DNA of 64,000 nucleotides from Aestuariibacter salexigens DSM 15300 (GCF_000429145.1 NZ_AUBH01000011.1:1-64000), one strand, 5' to 3'. Shown: positions 9,825 through 20,120, counted from the first letter of the stretch. A program made the numbers and translations. The notes: generated from the sequence alone by a model not told the origin.

Positions 9825-10649
9825 ATGCCATTAATGAAAGCTAAACCAACTTCTGCGGGTCGTCGTCACGTTGTTCAGGTCGTTAATCCTGAACTGCACA
9901 AAGGCGCCCCTCACGCTCCATTGTTGGAAAAGAACAGCAAGAGCGGTGGTCGTAACAACAACGGTCGTATCACAGTTCGTCACATCGGTGGTGGTCACAA
10001 GCAGCACTACCGTCTGATTGACTTTAAACGTAACAAAGATGGTATTCCCGGCAAGATCGAACGCCTTGAATACGATCCAAACCGTTCTGCAAACATCGCT
10101 TTGGTGTTGTACGCGGACGGTGAGCGTCGCTACATCCTTGCACCTAAAGGTGCGAAGTCTGGTGATGCAGTTCAGTCAGGTTCTGACGCACCTATCAAAG
10201 CAGGTAATGCATTGCCGATGCGGAACATCCCAGTAGGTACTACTGTTCACGCTATCGAAATGAAGCCTGGTAAGGGCGCGCAAATTGCACGTTCTGCAGG
10301 TGCGTATGCACAGATTCTGGCCCGTGACGGAGCTTATGTCACTCTGCGTCTTCGCTCTGGCGAAATGCGTAAAGTACTGGCGGATTGCCGCGCCACTATT
10401 GGTGAAGTAGGCAACGCCGAGCACATGCTGCGTTCATTGGGTAAAGCCGGTGCAAGCCGCTGGCGTGGTGTTCGTCCTACCGTTCGTGGTGTTGCCATGA
10501 ACCCGGTAGATCACCCGCATGGTGGTGGTGAAGGTCGTACTTCTGGTGGCCGTCACCCAGTTACCCCATGGGGTACACCGACTAAGGGTAAGAAAACCCG
10601 TAGCAACAAGCGTACCGATAAGCTTATCGTACGTCGTCGTAATAAGTAA
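9825..10649 (+). CDS. rplB: 50S ribosomal protein L2
   Basis: 274 residues from the ATG at 9825, one more than in E. coli. An upstream in-frame extension to 9744 overlaps rplW and is not used. L2 is essential for subunit joining and peptidyl transfer. Signature runs include [16 protein letters not shown], the conserved His loop [14 protein letters not shown] and the basic tail [23 protein letters not shown] lies ahead of the start. Confidence 0.98.
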   Translation: MPLMKAKPTSAGRRHVVQVVNPELHKGAPHAPLLEKNSKSGGRNNNGRITVRHIGGGHKQHYRLIDFKRNKDGIPGKIERLEYDPNRSANIALVLYADGERRYILAPKGAKSGDAVQSGSDAPIKAGNALPMRNIPVGTTVHAIEMKPGKGAQIARSAGAYAQILARDGAYVTLRLRSGEMRKVLADCRATIGEVGNAEHMLRSLGKAGASRWRGVRPTVRGVAMNPVDHPHGGGEGRTSGGRHPVTPWGTPTKGKKTRSNKRTDKLIVRRRNK

Positions 10650-10664
10650 CAGCGAGGATTCACC

Positions 10665-10940
10665 ATGCCACGTTCTCTCAAGAAAGGTCCTTTTATTGAC
10701 CTGCACTTGTTGAAGAAGGTAGAGGCTGCAGTGGAAAAGGGCGACAAGAAGCCAATTAAAACTTGGTCACGTCGCTCCATGATCATCCCAGATATGATTG
10801 GGTTGACCATTGCGGTCCATAACGGTCGCCAGCACGTTCCTGTATTTGTCAGTGACGAAATGGTTGGCCACAAGTTGGGCGAATTTGCGCCAACGCGTAC
10901 TTACCGCGGTCATATCGCGGATAAGAAAGCCAAACGATAA
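10665..10940 (+). CDS. rpsS: 30S ribosomal protein S19
   Basis: 91 residues. S19 binds the 30S head with S13 and contacts A-site tRNA. Diagnostic text includes [20 protein letters not shown] and the tail [13 protein letters not shown]. 15 bp after rplB. Confidence 0.97.
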   Translation: MPRSLKKGPFIDLHLLKKVEAAVEKGDKKPIKTWSRRSMIIPDMIGLTIAVHNGRQHVPVFVSDEMVGHKLGEFAPTRTYRGHIADKKAKR

Positions 10941-10950
10941 GGAGTCGGAA

Positions 10951-11280
10951 ATGGAAGCTTTAGCTAAACACCGTTTTGCCCGCACTTCTGCTCAAAAGGC
11001 ACGCTTGGTTGCGGATCAGATTCGCGGTTTGCACGTTGAAAAGGCGTTGGAAGTATTAACTTACAGCCCTAAGAAAAGTGCAGCGCTGGTCAAAAAAGTG
11101 CTTGAATCAGCCATTGCCAATGCTGAGCACAACGAAGGTGCTGACATTGACGAGCTGAAAGTAGCCAAAGTCTTTGTAGATGAAGGCCCAACGATGAAGC
11201 GTATCAAGCCACGTGCCAAAGGCCGTGCTGATCGTATCTTCAAGCGCAGCAGTCACATCACTGTTGTAGTAGCAGACTAG
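10951..11280 (+). CDS. rplV: 50S ribosomal protein L22
   Basis: 109 residues from the ATG at 10951 (GGAG upstream); a longer frame from 10810 lies inside rpsS and is rejected. L22 lines the exit tunnel with L4. The beta-hairpin tip region [20 protein letters not shown], which reaches into the tunnel and is a known macrolide-resistance site, looks unaltered. Confidence 0.97.
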   Translation: MEALAKHRFARTSAQKARLVADQIRGLHVEKALEVLTYSPKKSAALVKKVLESAIANAEHNEGADIDELKVAKVFVDEGPTMKRIKPRAKGRADRIFKRSSHITVVVAD

Positions 11281-11289
11281 GAGTAGACA

Positions 11290-11994
11290 ATGGGACAGAA
11301 GGTACATCCTACGGGCATACGCCTGGGTATCAGCAAACCATGGACATCTACCTGGTACGCGAATACTGCAGAGTATGCTGACAATTTGTATAACGATCAT
11401 GAGGTACGCAAGTACCTGACTAAGCAGCTGAAAAATGCTTCTTTGTCTAAAATTGTTATCGAGCGTCCTGCCAAGAGCATCCGTGTGACTATTCACACTG
11501 CACGCCCTGGTGTCGTTATCGGTAAGAAAGGCGAAGACGTAGAAAAGCTGCGTAACCACGTATCTAAAATGGCCGGTGTGCCTGCGCAAATCAACATTGC
11601 TGAAGTGCGCAAGCCTGAGCTGGATGCACAATTAGTTGCAGACAGCATTTCAAGCCAGCTGGAGCGTCGTGTTATGTTCCGTCGTGCGATGAAGCGCGCG
11701 GTACAGAACGCTATGCGTCTGGGTGCTAAAGGTATCAAGGTAGAAGTTAGCGGCCGTCTTGGCGGCGCTGAGATTGCTCGTACTGAATGGTATCGTGAAG
11801 GCCGTGTGCCACTTCACACATTCCGTGCAGACATTGATTACGCAACTTCAGAAGCGCTGACCACCTACGGTATCATCGGTACCAAAGTTTGGATCTTCAA
11901 AGGTGAAGTATTGGGCGGATTGCCTGCAGCCAATGCTGAGCAGCCCGCTGCCGCACCTAAGAAGAAAGGCCGCAACGCTAAGCGAGAGGGCTAA
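11290..11994 (+). CDS. rpsC: 30S ribosomal protein S3
   Basis: 234 residues, one more than E. coli. S3 forms part of the mRNA entry site and helicase. It has the KH motif ([15 protein letters not shown]) and the start [14 protein letters not shown]. The tail is Ala/Pro/Lys-rich, as is usual. Ends 2 bp before rplP. Confidence 0.98.
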   Translation: MGQKVHPTGIRLGISKPWTSTWYANTAEYADNLYNDHEVRKYLTKQLKNASLSKIVIERPAKSIRVTIHTARPGVVIGKKGEDVEKLRNHVSKMAGVPAQINIAEVRKPELDAQLVADSISSQLERRVMFRRAMKRAVQNAMRLGAKGIKVEVSGRLGGAEIARTEWYREGRVPLHTFRADIDYATSEALTTYGIIGTKVWIFKGEVLGGLPAANAEQPAAAPKKKGRNAKREG

Positions 11995-11996
11995 TC

Positions 11997-12410
11997 ATGT
12001 TACAACCAAAGCGTACGAAATTTCGTAAACAGCAAAAAGGTCGTAACCGTGGTCTTGCCATTGCGGGTAGCAAGGTAAGCTTCGGCACTTACGGACTGAA
12101 GTCTGTTGGTCGCGGTCGTATGACGGCTCGCCAAATCGAAGCGGCTCGTCGTGCCATGACTCGTCACGTCAAGCGTCAAGGTAAAATCTGGATCCGTGTA
12201 TTCCCGGACAAGCCAATTACTGAAAAGCCTCTGGAAGTTCGTCAGGGTAAAGGTAAGGGTAACGTTGAGTACTGGATTTGTCAGATCCAACCGGGTCGCG
12301 TGCTATATGAAATGGAAGGTGTTCCAGAATCATTGGCTCGCGAAGCGTTTGAATTGGCAGCTGCAAAACTGCCATTTAAGACAACCTTTGTAACTCGGAC
12401 GGTGATGTAA
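11997..12410 (+). CDS. rplP: 50S ribosomal protein L16
   Basis: 137 residues. L16 organises the A-site tRNA region of the 50S subunit. Start [19 protein letters not shown] and core [29 protein letters not shown] are typical, including the Arg that is hydroxylated by RoxA in E. coli. Its stop overlaps the rpmC start by one base (TAATG). Confidence 0.98.
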   Translation: MLQPKRTKFRKQQKGRNRGLAIAGSKVSFGTYGLKSVGRGRMTARQIEAARRAMTRHVKRQGKIWIRVFPDKPITEKPLEVRQGKGKGNVEYWICQIQPGRVLYEMEGVPESLAREAFELAAAKLPFKTTFVTRTVM

Positions 12411-12601
12411 TGAAAGCGACAGAACTGAAAGAAAAAAGCGTAGAAGAGCTGAATGCTGAGCTGACTAATCTGCTCCGCGAACAGTTCAACCTGCGCATGC
12501 AGCATGCAACAGGTCAGCTTGAAAAATCTGACCAGCTGAAAAAAGTGCGTCGCAACATCGCGCGTGTTAAAACCATTCTGACTCAAAAGGCTGATGCGTA
12601 A
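12410..12601 (+). CDS. rpmC: 50S ribosomal protein L29
   Basis: 63 residues, alpha-helical, near the tunnel exit beside L23. Start [18 protein letters not shown] is standard. Overlaps both neighbours by one base (TAATG on each side), so translation is tightly coupled. Confidence 0.96.
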   Translation: MKATELKEKSVEELNAELTNLLREQFNLRMQHATGQLEKSDQLKKVRRNIARVKTILTQKADA

Positions 12602-12858
12602 TGACTGAACAGAAAATTCGCACCGTACAGGGTCGTGTGGTTAGCAACAAAATGGATAAAACCATTACTGTTGCCGTAGCTCGCTTTGTTAAACACCCAA
12701 TTTACGGGAAGTTCATCAAGCGCACTACCAAGCTACATGCCCATGACGAAAACAATCAGTGCAACATCGGCGATACAGTCACAGTACGTGAATGCCGCCC
12801 GTTGTCTAAGTCCAAAAACTGGATGCTGGTTGACATCGTTAACAAATCTGTAGATTAA
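12601..12858 (+). CDS. rpsQ: 30S ribosomal protein S17
   Basis: 85 residues; a primary 16S-binding OB-fold protein. Recognised by [20 protein letters not shown] and the [23 protein letters not shown] segment. It is the last gene of the unit; a strong terminator follows within 25 bp instead of rplN and the spc operon. Confidence 0.97.
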   Translation: MTEQKIRTVQGRVVSNKMDKTITVAVARFVKHPIYGKFIKRTTKLHAHDENNQCNIGDTVTVRECRPLSKSKNWMLVDIVNKSVD

Positions 12859-12880
12859 TCAGGTTTGTCATTAAATTAAA

Positions 12881-12907
12881 AACGCCGCTCAATTGAGCGG
12901 CGTTTTT
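12881..12907 (+). terminator. Terminator of the S10 operon
   Basis: Perfect 12-bp inverted repeat AACGCCGCTCAA/TTGAGCGGCGTT, self-complementary at its centre, followed by TTTTT and preceded by an A run. It should stop transcription after rpsQ, and possibly from the other side too. Confidence 0.93.
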
Positions 12908-12975
12908 GTTTGTTCATTTCCCGTTAATCAACGCTTTGTTATATCATCCTGCATAGAATATTTATGGAGAATGTA

Positions 12976-13602
12976 ATGAATAAATCGGTTGTTGCGATAT
13001 CGCTGGGATTAGTATTACTTTCAGGCTGTGCCAGCAACGCTACCAATACACAAAAAGGAGCCGGTATTGGTGCGGTGGTAGGTGCCGTTGCCGGTAAAGC
13101 AACCGGCGATAATGCCAAGTCCAGGTACGTGTGGGGCGCGGTGTTAGGCGCTCTGGCCGGTTCAGCGATTGGCGCGTACATGGATAATCAGGAAGCTGAA
13201 CTACGCGAAGAGCTGGCGGATACGGGGGTGAAAATTGTCCGAGAGGGTGACGTCATTCGTTTGCAGATGCCAGGCAATATTACCTTCGATACCGGGCAGG
13301 CAATGACTGCTACAGGCTTTTATCTCGTCCTCGACGACGTGGCCACCGTGCTTAAGAAGTACGATAAAACCAAATTAAGCATTGAAGGCCACACCGACAG
13401 TGTCGGAGACGCTGCTTATAACCAGCAGCTTTCAATGAATAGAGCGAATAGCGTGGCCGACTATCTGGCGAGATCTGGCATTGCCTTCGCTCGCCTTCAG
13501 ACGACGGGGTATGGTGAAAGTAAACCCATTGCCAGCAACGATGATGCGATGGGACGTCAACAAAACCGACGTGTAGAGCTAAGCATCGTGCCTGTGAGTT
13601 AA
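12976..13602 (+). CDS. OmpA-family lipoprotein with glycine-zipper segment
   Basis: 208 residues from the ATG at 12976 (GGAG upstream; a frame-mate ATG at 12964 is less likely). Lipobox LLSGC puts the lipidated Cys at residue 18. Residues about 30-65 are Gly/Ala-rich (GAGIGAVVGAVAGKATG), like a glycine-zipper membrane segment. Residues about 95-205 form an OmpA C-terminal peptidoglycan-binding domain (EGHTDSVGDAAYNQQLS, NRRVEL). The layout matches YiaD-type lipoproteins that link the outer membrane to the wall. Follows the S10 terminator and is separately transcribed. Confidence 0.88.
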   Translation: MNKSVVAISLGLVLLSGCASNATNTQKGAGIGAVVGAVAGKATGDNAKSRYVWGAVLGALAGSAIGAYMDNQEAELREELADTGVKIVREGDVIRLQMPGNITFDTGQAMTATGFYLVLDDVATVLKKYDKTKLSIEGHTDSVGDAAYNQQLSMNRANSVADYLARSGIAFARLQTTGYGESKPIASNDDAMGRQQNRRVELSIVPVS

Positions 13603-13653
13603 CGCCGCTATGGTATACTTTACGCGGTATTTGAGTATTAAAGGATAGACTGT

Positions 13654-14946
13654 TTGTTTTTTAAAGAGCCTTTTTTAGCTCGTTTGACGCGCTGCATTTA
13701 CAGTTTATTGCTCATACTTTTATTGCCGCTCATTTTCATCGGGTTGCTAATCAAAGCCCGTAAAGTGAGTGAGCAACCGCTATTCAATCAGTTACAGCGC
13801 TTTGGCCTGAACAAACAGGCGCTCACACAAGTAAAAACGGACGGCGTGTGGTTTCACTGCGCGTCCGTCGGTGAAGTGGTGACCGCGACACCGCTCATCA
13901 GAGCGTTAATGAAGTCTAAACCCGATCTGCAAATCACCGTTACAACAATGACAACTACTGGCTCAGATAGGGCTAAAGCGGAATTTGGCGACACGGTTGC
14001 GCACTGTTATCTGCCATTTGATTTACCCATTTTTGTCACTCCTTTGTTGCGTCGGCTTAAACCTCGGCGATTAGTGATCATTGAAGTCGAGTTATGGCCA
14101 AATCTGATCCGCAGTTGTGTATGCCATGGGATTGCTGTCGACATCGTTAACGCCCGCATGACCGAAAGGTCAGCGGCTCGCTACACAAAATTCGCATTGC
14201 TTTACACGCCTATGCTACACGCACTAAGTCATGTCTATGCGCAGGGCAAACGAGACGCCGAAGGTTATCTAAAGCTCGGTCTTGATCCCGCAAAGTTAAC
14301 CTTGTCCAACAATCTTAAGTTTGATCGTGACCTGTCTGCACATAATCAGCAAACCGCGTGGCTCGGCTGGCATGACGTTGGAGAGCGGAGTGTCGTTGTT
14401 GGCGGTAGTACTCATTCTCCTGAAGAAGCGTTGCTGCTAAAAGCAGTGTCGAAGTTATCTGACGTGCTGCTTGTTCTTGTTCCCAGGTATCCTGAACGAT
14501 TTGACGAAGTTGAAGAGCTTATAAAAACATCCGGTTTGAAATGGCAGAAATTAAGCGAGTCTCAGCATTTGCAAGCCAACACACAGGTATTGCTGGTTGA
14601 TGAGATGGGTCGTCTCATGGAGTGTTATGCCCATAGTGCCATCGCATTTGTTGGCGGCTCCATTGCAGAACGAGGTGGTCATAACGCGCTTGAACCCGCT
14701 TCTCTCGGACTACCGATTCTCATGGGGCCCAGTCGTTTCAATAATCCGGGCATCTGTCAGGTACTAAGTGACGTGGGCGCTATCAAAGACGTCAGTGATG
14801 ATGCAGACGTGACGCGCCATTTGACGCAGTGGTTGCAATTCCCAGATAGAGCGAAAGAACTGGGTAATAAGGGACTGTCGGTGATAAAGGAAAATCAGGG
14901 TGCGCTCAACATCACGCTTACTTCAATGCTCAATGAGCTCGATTAA
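13654..14946 (+). CDS. waaA: 3-deoxy-D-manno-octulosonic acid (Kdo) transferase
   Basis: 430 residues; GT30 enzyme that adds Kdo from CMP-Kdo to lipid A precursor at the inner membrane. Features: N-terminal membrane anchor (residues about 14-34), conserved ASVGE with the probable catalytic Glu at 74, VELWPNL, and C-terminal VGGSIAERGGHNALEPASLG. The start is a TTG with AAGGAT 7 bases upstream; no better ATG exists before the anchor. A TATACT element lies about 35 bp upstream. Converges on the next gene with a 2-bp gap. Confidence 0.93.
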   Translation: MFFKEPFLARLTRCIYSLLLILLLPLIFIGLLIKARKVSEQPLFNQLQRFGLNKQALTQVKTDGVWFHCASVGEVVTATPLIRALMKSKPDLQITVTTMTTTGSDRAKAEFGDTVAHCYLPFDLPIFVTPLLRRLKPRRLVIIEVELWPNLIRSCVCHGIAVDIVNARMTERSAARYTKFALLYTPMLHALSHVYAQGKRDAEGYLKLGLDPAKLTLSNNLKFDRDLSAHNQQTAWLGWHDVGERSVVVGGSTHSPEEALLLKAVSKLSDVLLVLVPRYPERFDEVEELIKTSGLKWQKLSESQHLQANTQVLLVDEMGRLMECYAHSAIAFVGGSIAERGGHNALEPASLGLPILMGPSRFNNPGICQVLSDVGAIKDVSDDADVTRHLTQWLQFPDRAKELGNKGLSVIKENQGALNITLTSMLNELD

Positions 14947-14948
14947 GT

Positions 14949-15719
14949 TTACTTATCTTCATAACGCGACATTATTGACGACACTGTCCCGTCTTCATGA
15001 AGACTACGCAAAGCACTATCTAAATCGTTTACCTGTGACAAATTCATAGAAGCTTTACTGTACATCAGGTAAGCGTCACTCTCGACCGCTCCCGGTAACA
15101 ACAATTTCAGTGTGACCTTATCACTTATCTCACTTTGATTGATTAAATAGCGCGTGCTTATTAAACCGCCGAGCATCGCATCTACTCTGTGGGCTTTGAG
15201 TAAATCCAGTGTCGTCTCCTCATTACTGACCCAAAGTAACTGACGGTGGAAGGTATTCTCGTCGAGCAAACGTGCATATTCACTGGAGTAGATATTGCCC
15301 CGTACTACGGCAATCAGCACATTAAAATCGTTGAGGTCGGAAAGACGGGTGATAGTGGCATCAGCCAGCGGGGAATCAGTATGAACAAACAGGCCATTGT
15401 AGCCGGGTCTGAAGGGTACGGCTGAAAACATAGCAAAAGATTCTCGCTCAGGCAGATAGGTGGCCGCCATCAGAACGTCAAGCTCGCCGCGCTGCAAATT
15501 GATTAACGATCGTTTCCACGGATACTTTTGAAATTGCACGCTGTATCCAGCCCGCTCTGCAACTGCTCTGAATAATTCTATATCCAAACCAGTTGGAGGT
15601 TGCCCTTGTAGAATGATCTGAAAGGGTGGCCAGTGCTCAATACCGACACGCAGTGTCTTATCTGCGGCCAAGACCGAAGGTACTAACACGCATGAAAACA
15701 AAAAGAATAAAAAGCGCAT
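14949..15719 (-). CDS. Periplasmic solute-binding-like protein (SBP_bac_3 family), orphan
   Basis: 256 residues from the ATG at 15719. Signal peptide MRFLFFLFSCVLVPSVLAA, then the family 3 pattern: LRVGIEHWPPFQ, GLDIELFRAVAERAGY, KYPWKRSLINLQRGELDVLMAATYLPER. Members bind amino acids or related small molecules, but there is no permease or ATPase beside it. Its role could be sensing rather than import; this is unproven. It is a distant look-alike of the protein at 4344-5108. Confidence 0.8.
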   Translation of the reverse strand: MRFLFFLFSCVLVPSVLAADKTLRVGIEHWPPFQIILQGQPPTGLDIELFRAVAERAGYSVQFQKYPWKRSLINLQRGELDVLMAATYLPERESFAMFSAVPFRPGYNGLFVHTDSPLADATITRLSDLNDFNVLIAVVRGNIYSSEYARLLDENTFHRQLLWVSNEETTLDLLKAHRVDAMLGGLISTRYLINQSEISDKVTLKLLLPGAVESDAYLMYSKASMNLSQVNDLDSALRSLHEDGTVSSIMSRYEDK

Positions 15720-15783
15720 ATACAACAAGACTGCTCACTATTCGAGCTGGTCAATATACCCTTGCGAACGAATAACGACAATA

Positions 15784-17946
15784 TCAGCGGTTATTCAGAT
15801 GCTGCTTAATCTGCTCTACAACCTTTTGCCCTTCGGTGTAGCCTTTTTCGATCACTTCATCTGCGCGCGTAAATGCAAGCATGCCAAACTCTTCTACATC
15901 AGGTTTGATGTAGCAGTCAGCCTGTTGACTTACCCGGTTACGCCGACTATCACTGGCCAGCATGGTCGACCTAAGCAGGGTTTCAAGAATTGAAGGCACT
16001 TTTAACTGCTCGCGACCGACCCATTTTCGCCATGCCAGCGCCCAGGGACTCGGTAACGCATTCAACTCGGTCAAAAATGAATTTTTGTCACTGACATCAA
16101 TAGCGATAACGGTACCGTTAATTTGTTGCCGCATGACATCGACTGGCAGGTTGTTGAGTAAGCCTCCGTCCACTAAAAAGTGTCCATCCTCTATCTGCGG
16201 CTTAATGACGCCAGGAATCGAAAGGCTGGCGCGAATCGCCCGCCAGACCAGACCTTGCTGATGACAGACCTCTCTTGCCACGCTCAAATCTGATGACATG
16301 CAGTAAAACGGGATGGGCAAATCTTCGATGCATAACGCTTTAAATGAATGCTGTAGCAACGTATCTAGGCGTTCGCTGCGAGACAGAGAGATAAGTGGCA
16401 GGGTGTAGTCACCTAACGGATTAGCTTGCACGAAATAGTGATTGATGGCTTTGCGTGCTTGCTCACTGTTCCAGCCCCGCGCCAGCCACCCTCCCATCAC
16501 GGCGCCTATACTGGTACCTCCAATGGCATCGATCTCGATTTGTGCTTCTTCCAGCGCCTGCATGACTCCTACGTGAGCGAATCCCTTGGCGCCGCCACCT
16601 CCGAGCACCAGACCAACTGTAGTGTCAGTCAGGTAACGGCTCATACGCCGTGTTGATTTACCATCGTCGTTGAATAGATGCAGATGGGTATCGATACCCA
16701 GAGTGTCGAGCCACGTTCGCGTTTTAGATGGCAAGTCATGCTGGTGACAAAGCACTAATGTTTTATCGGTGTGTTGCCAGCTTGGCGTTGCCATGATATT
16801 CGCAAGCTGCTGTTTCAGTGCGGCTGGTGACTGACTACTGTCAGCAAATATCCAAAGCTCATCAGCACGCTGCAAGCATGCCTGAAGCCAGTCCTTATCG
16901 GTTAGGCGGCAGTGATATAAATTTAGATCATGGTTGAGTTCCTGCTCCTCCAGCCACTCGGCCAAGACATCATTATCGGTGACCATACCGCTATCGGTAC
17001 GCAATGCCAACTGTGCAAGCTGGTGATTAAAAAAGCCTGTATTGGCTTTCTCGCAAAGTGTTAAGACTGGATCAAGTCCGTCTTCCGTCACCCCATTGCA
17101 GGATAAAATCAGTCTGTTACGGGCCGCAGAATTGCGTGACAAACGTTCATTCTGTGCCTGCAGTCGCCGGATCAAGGTATTAATCATAAACTGCCCAAGC
17201 TCAGGAAATGCCTTGAACAGCCTTTGAAATGACGCCGCAGGTAATCTGGCCAGATGGCAATGTCTGGCGGCGGTGAGGGTGGCTGAGCGGGGTTCGCCGG
17301 TTAACAAGCCCATTTCGCCAAATAGTTCACCGCGAGTAATTTGTCCCACTTCTGTAGCGCTACTACCTATTGTGACTTCCAGCCTGCCGCTCAGCAACAA
17401 GTAGGCAGCATTGGCATTCTCACCTTGTTTGAACAGTGTCTGGCCAGCGTCAAGCTCCACTTCATCACAATAGCGCATTAGCTTTTGTACAAAGCGAGCC
17501 GTAACCTCAACGCTCAGGTGATTCAATGCATTGAGCATGGCCTGGCAGAAATGAAACTTTTGCAGCACGGGCGCAAACAAATCGAGCAACAAAATATTCG
17601 CTCTTTCCTTGTGTTTGACGTCTTTCCAATCATACTTCTCCGCTAAGCAAGGCGTCATCGACTTTGCATCAAGCAGGTGTGAGCTCATTTGGTTATGCGG
17701 TAACTCGCCTAGCCACTGTCCTTCGCTTACTGTTAACAGGGCGATGCTGCCGTCTCGATAGCGCATAGAAACTGAGAGCTGTCCTTGCACAACGCGATAG
17801 AATGACGTGTTGACCTCTCCAGCAGTAAATAGATGCTGGTTTTGGTCGATACTTACTTTATCGGATTTTGCGCCAAGAATAATTTGCTGGCCGTCCATGT
17901 CGAATTGCTTACTGCCGGATGCTGGGGTTCTTTTACTATAGAACAA
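15784..17946 (-). CDS. Patatin-like phospholipase with cyclic nucleotide-binding domains (NTE type)
   Basis: 720 residues. Two cNMP-binding-type modules occupy the N-terminal half (about 20-130, degenerate; about 150-265, with LFGEMGLLTGEPRSATLTA, the phosphate-binding cassette). The C-terminal patatin domain (about 440-620) has the oxyanion loop GGGGAKGFAHVGV, nucleophile motif GTSIG (Ser about 478) and catalytic DGG (about 592). Such proteins are serine lysophospholipases of the neuropathy-target-esterase/RssA group. The first codon is TTG; an ATG 16 codons later (17898) is an alternative start. The ligand is unknown. Confidence 0.88.
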   Translation of the reverse strand: MFYSKRTPASGSKQFDMDGQQIILGAKSDKVSIDQNQHLFTAGEVNTSFYRVVQGQLSVSMRYRDGSIALLTVSEGQWLGELPHNQMSSHLLDAKSMTPCLAEKYDWKDVKHKERANILLLDLFAPVLQKFHFCQAMLNALNHLSVEVTARFVQKLMRYCDEVELDAGQTLFKQGENANAAYLLLSGRLEVTIGSSATEVGQITRGELFGEMGLLTGEPRSATLTAARHCHLARLPAASFQRLFKAFPELGQFMINTLIRRLQAQNERLSRNSAARNRLILSCNGVTEDGLDPVLTLCEKANTGFFNHQLAQLALRTDSGMVTDNDVLAEWLEEQELNHDLNLYHCRLTDKDWLQACLQRADELWIFADSSQSPAALKQQLANIMATPSWQHTDKTLVLCHQHDLPSKTRTWLDTLGIDTHLHLFNDDGKSTRRMSRYLTDTTVGLVLGGGGAKGFAHVGVMQALEEAQIEIDAIGGTSIGAVMGGWLARGWNSEQARKAINHYFVQANPLGDYTLPLISLSRSERLDTLLQHSFKALCIEDLPIPFYCMSSDLSVAREVCHQQGLVWRAIRASLSIPGVIKPQIEDGHFLVDGGLLNNLPVDVMRQQINGTVIAIDVSDKNSFLTELNALPSPWALAWRKWVGREQLKVPSILETLLRSTMLASDSRRNRVSQQADCYIKPDVEEFGMLAFTRADEVIEKGYTEGQKVVEQIKQHLNNR

Positions 17947-18039
17947 TTCTTATGAATGTCGGCTTACTTATATTTTTAAACGATGGGAAAATAGACAGCA
18001 TATGATAGGCTTGTTGCATGATAATTTTGAACTCCAACC

Positions 18040-20118
18040 ATGCTGTTCAATAGTCTTCGTTCGTCGTTGACCGCAATCATCGTGCTGGCCATTGTGTCCG
18101 TCAGCACGGCGATATTGTGGTTCACGGTTGGCATGTATGAGTCTTTTTATCGTGATTCCGCGACGGACGATCTGAATGGTCTGTCGGAGAACATGGCCAG
18201 TGATATGATCCCTTCATTGGCCGATGGCCCGGATCCCTTCCAAATTACTACGCTGCTGTTACGCCTCGACCAGTACGAAAACGTCAAGTACGCTGCCGTT
18301 TACGACAGCGATAAAAACCTTATACAGCCTTACATAGGTAATGCGACGACGGCGAATAAGACGGCTGAACAATTGGCATCACTTGCTGAGCCCGACTATG
18401 CACAACTGATTGCCCGTTCAATCGGAATGGGTGTTGAGCAGGGCAATATCATTGCGGTCAAACGCATAGGAGACATATCCCTACCACTTGGCTATCTGGT
18501 TATCGTCAATGACCTAGCCGGGCCACTTGCACGCGCCAAAGCACTGTTGTTTAGTCGTGCCTTGCCGGTGGTCGGCAGTATCCTGTTGGTTGTCGTACTG
18601 CTGATGATCGCACTACAAAATCAGGTCCTGAATCCACTTTTCGCACTGGCCAGCTTTACTCACAAAATCAAGCAGACCAAGGATTACGGGCTCACCACCA
18701 AGGTTGATGGCAAGCGTGAAATTGCTGAACTTACTCGAGATTTTAACAGCATGATGCAAGACATTAATGATGAGATGGAAAAAAACAAACAGCAGACCCA
18801 GCTGTTGCTTGAACAGCAAGAACAGATGGAAAAGCTGGCTAACTTCGATGCCTTAACCGGTCTGCCTAACCGACAGTTTTTTATGGAGAGCCTGCGCCTC
18901 GAGCTAGCCCGTGCCAAACGAGAAGGCAGCGATCTGGCGCTGATGTTTTTCGATCTAGATGGTTTTAAGCTAGTCAATGATTCTTTCGGTCATGACGTCG
19001 GCGATAAACTCCTGATAAGCATTGCACGAGATGTCAAAAAACTGATCCGTGAAGGCGATTTGCTTGCCCGGCTGGGGGGCGATGAATTTCTGATTTTGTT
19101 GCATGACAATCCCGAGTTAGACACTTTGGTTGCGATCGCAGGCAGATTGATTGATCACCTGGGCAAGCCGATGATGGTTGAACAATGGGAAGTCCAGGTT
19201 GGCGTCAGTATCGGTATTGCCAGAGCGAGCGATGCGGATTTCCAGCTATCCGACCTGATTAGTAATGCCGATGTGGCGATGTACCGCTCAAAAATGTCAG
19301 GTCGTGGACAGTTTACCGTGTTTGCCACAGATATGATGGAGAACAACAAGCGTAAGGTGTTGATAGCCAACTCCATTGCCCATGCGCTACTGCATGATGA
19401 ATTCCGTCTGCACTATCAACCTAAGGTAGACCTACATAAAAACGTCTGTGGCTACGAGGCCCTTGTCCGTTGGCATCACCCCGAGCTGGGTGAAATATCG
19501 CCCGCTGAGTTTATCCCCATCGCTGAGCAAAGCGGTAAAGTATCGAGCATCACCAAGTGGGTGGTGAAACGTGCTTGTCTTGATTTGCCTGATTTGGAAA
19601 AAATTCATACAAACCACATCACAGTGGCGATCAACCTGTCTGTTCACGACCTGAAAGACGATGGATTAGCCACCGACCTTGCCTCAGTATTTGCTGAATA
19701 TGGGATAAATCCAAGCAGCATTGAATTTGAAATTACCGAGTCGGCCTATCTTGAAAATCTCAATATCGCGAATGTGTTCTTTAAGAATATCCGTCGCATG
19801 GGCAGTCTTATCGCACTGGATGACTTTGGCACGGGCTATTCATCGCTGGGCTACCTGACCCAGATACGTATTGATAGTCTGAAAATCGACAAGCAATTTG
19901 TCGATAGAGTTGGGCTATCTGAACGCAGCAGTCTGATTACCCGAACCATCATTCAAATGGCCAAGCATCTTGACCTCACCATCTGTGCTGAGGGGGTCGA
20001 AACCCGGGAACAGGCCGAGTTCTTAATTGAACATGGCTGTGACTTGCTGCAGGGGTACTTATATGGCCGACCCGAGCCGCTGGAAAAGCTGTCAGCCCCC
20101 AAAGCGGTTAACGATTAA
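18040..20118 (+). CDS. HAMP-GGDEF-EAL cyclic-di-GMP enzyme with periplasmic sensor
   Basis: 692 residues: membrane helix near 10-30, a periplasmic domain of about 130 residues, second helix near 178-195, HAMP, a short coiled coil (residues about 245-270, Gln-rich), GGDEF (346-350) and EAL (Glu 473 in YEALVRW). The active-site runs LGGDEF, DDFGTGYSSLGYL and AEGVET are all intact, so both synthesis and breakdown of c-di-GMP are possible from sequence. Faces a convergent barrel/PstS-like pair, 2 bp apart at the stops. The periplasmic domain is likely a ligand sensor. Confidence 0.93.
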   Translation: MLFNSLRSSLTAIIVLAIVSVSTAILWFTVGMYESFYRDSATDDLNGLSENMASDMIPSLADGPDPFQITTLLLRLDQYENVKYAAVYDSDKNLIQPYIGNATTANKTAEQLASLAEPDYAQLIARSIGMGVEQGNIIAVKRIGDISLPLGYLVIVNDLAGPLARAKALLFSRALPVVGSILLVVVLLMIALQNQVLNPLFALASFTHKIKQTKDYGLTTKVDGKREIAELTRDFNSMMQDINDEMEKNKQQTQLLLEQQEQMEKLANFDALTGLPNRQFFMESLRLELARAKREGSDLALMFFDLDGFKLVNDSFGHDVGDKLLISIARDVKKLIREGDLLARLGGDEFLILLHDNPELDTLVAIAGRLIDHLGKPMMVEQWEVQVGVSIGIARASDADFQLSDLISNADVAMYRSKMSGRGQFTVFATDMMENNKRKVLIANSIAHALLHDEFRLHYQPKVDLHKNVCGYEALVRWHHPELGEISPAEFIPIAEQSGKVSSITKWVVKRACLDLPDLEKIHTNHITVAINLSVHDLKDDGLATDLASVFAEYGINPSSIEFEITESAYLENLNIANVFFKNIRRMGSLIALDDFGTGYSSLGYLTQIRIDSLKIDKQFVDRVGLSERSSLITRTIIQMAKHLDLTICAEGVETREQAEFLIEHGCDLLQGYLYGRPEPLEKLSAPKAVND

Positions 20119-20120
20119 CC

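Noticed and set aside
10810-10950. In-frame upstream extension of rplV
   Set aside because: It lies within rpsS; the ATG at 10951 gives the standard L22 length.
11107-11631. 174-codon minus-strand frame across rplV and rpsC
   Set aside because: It is antisense to two certain ribosomal genes and has no motif.
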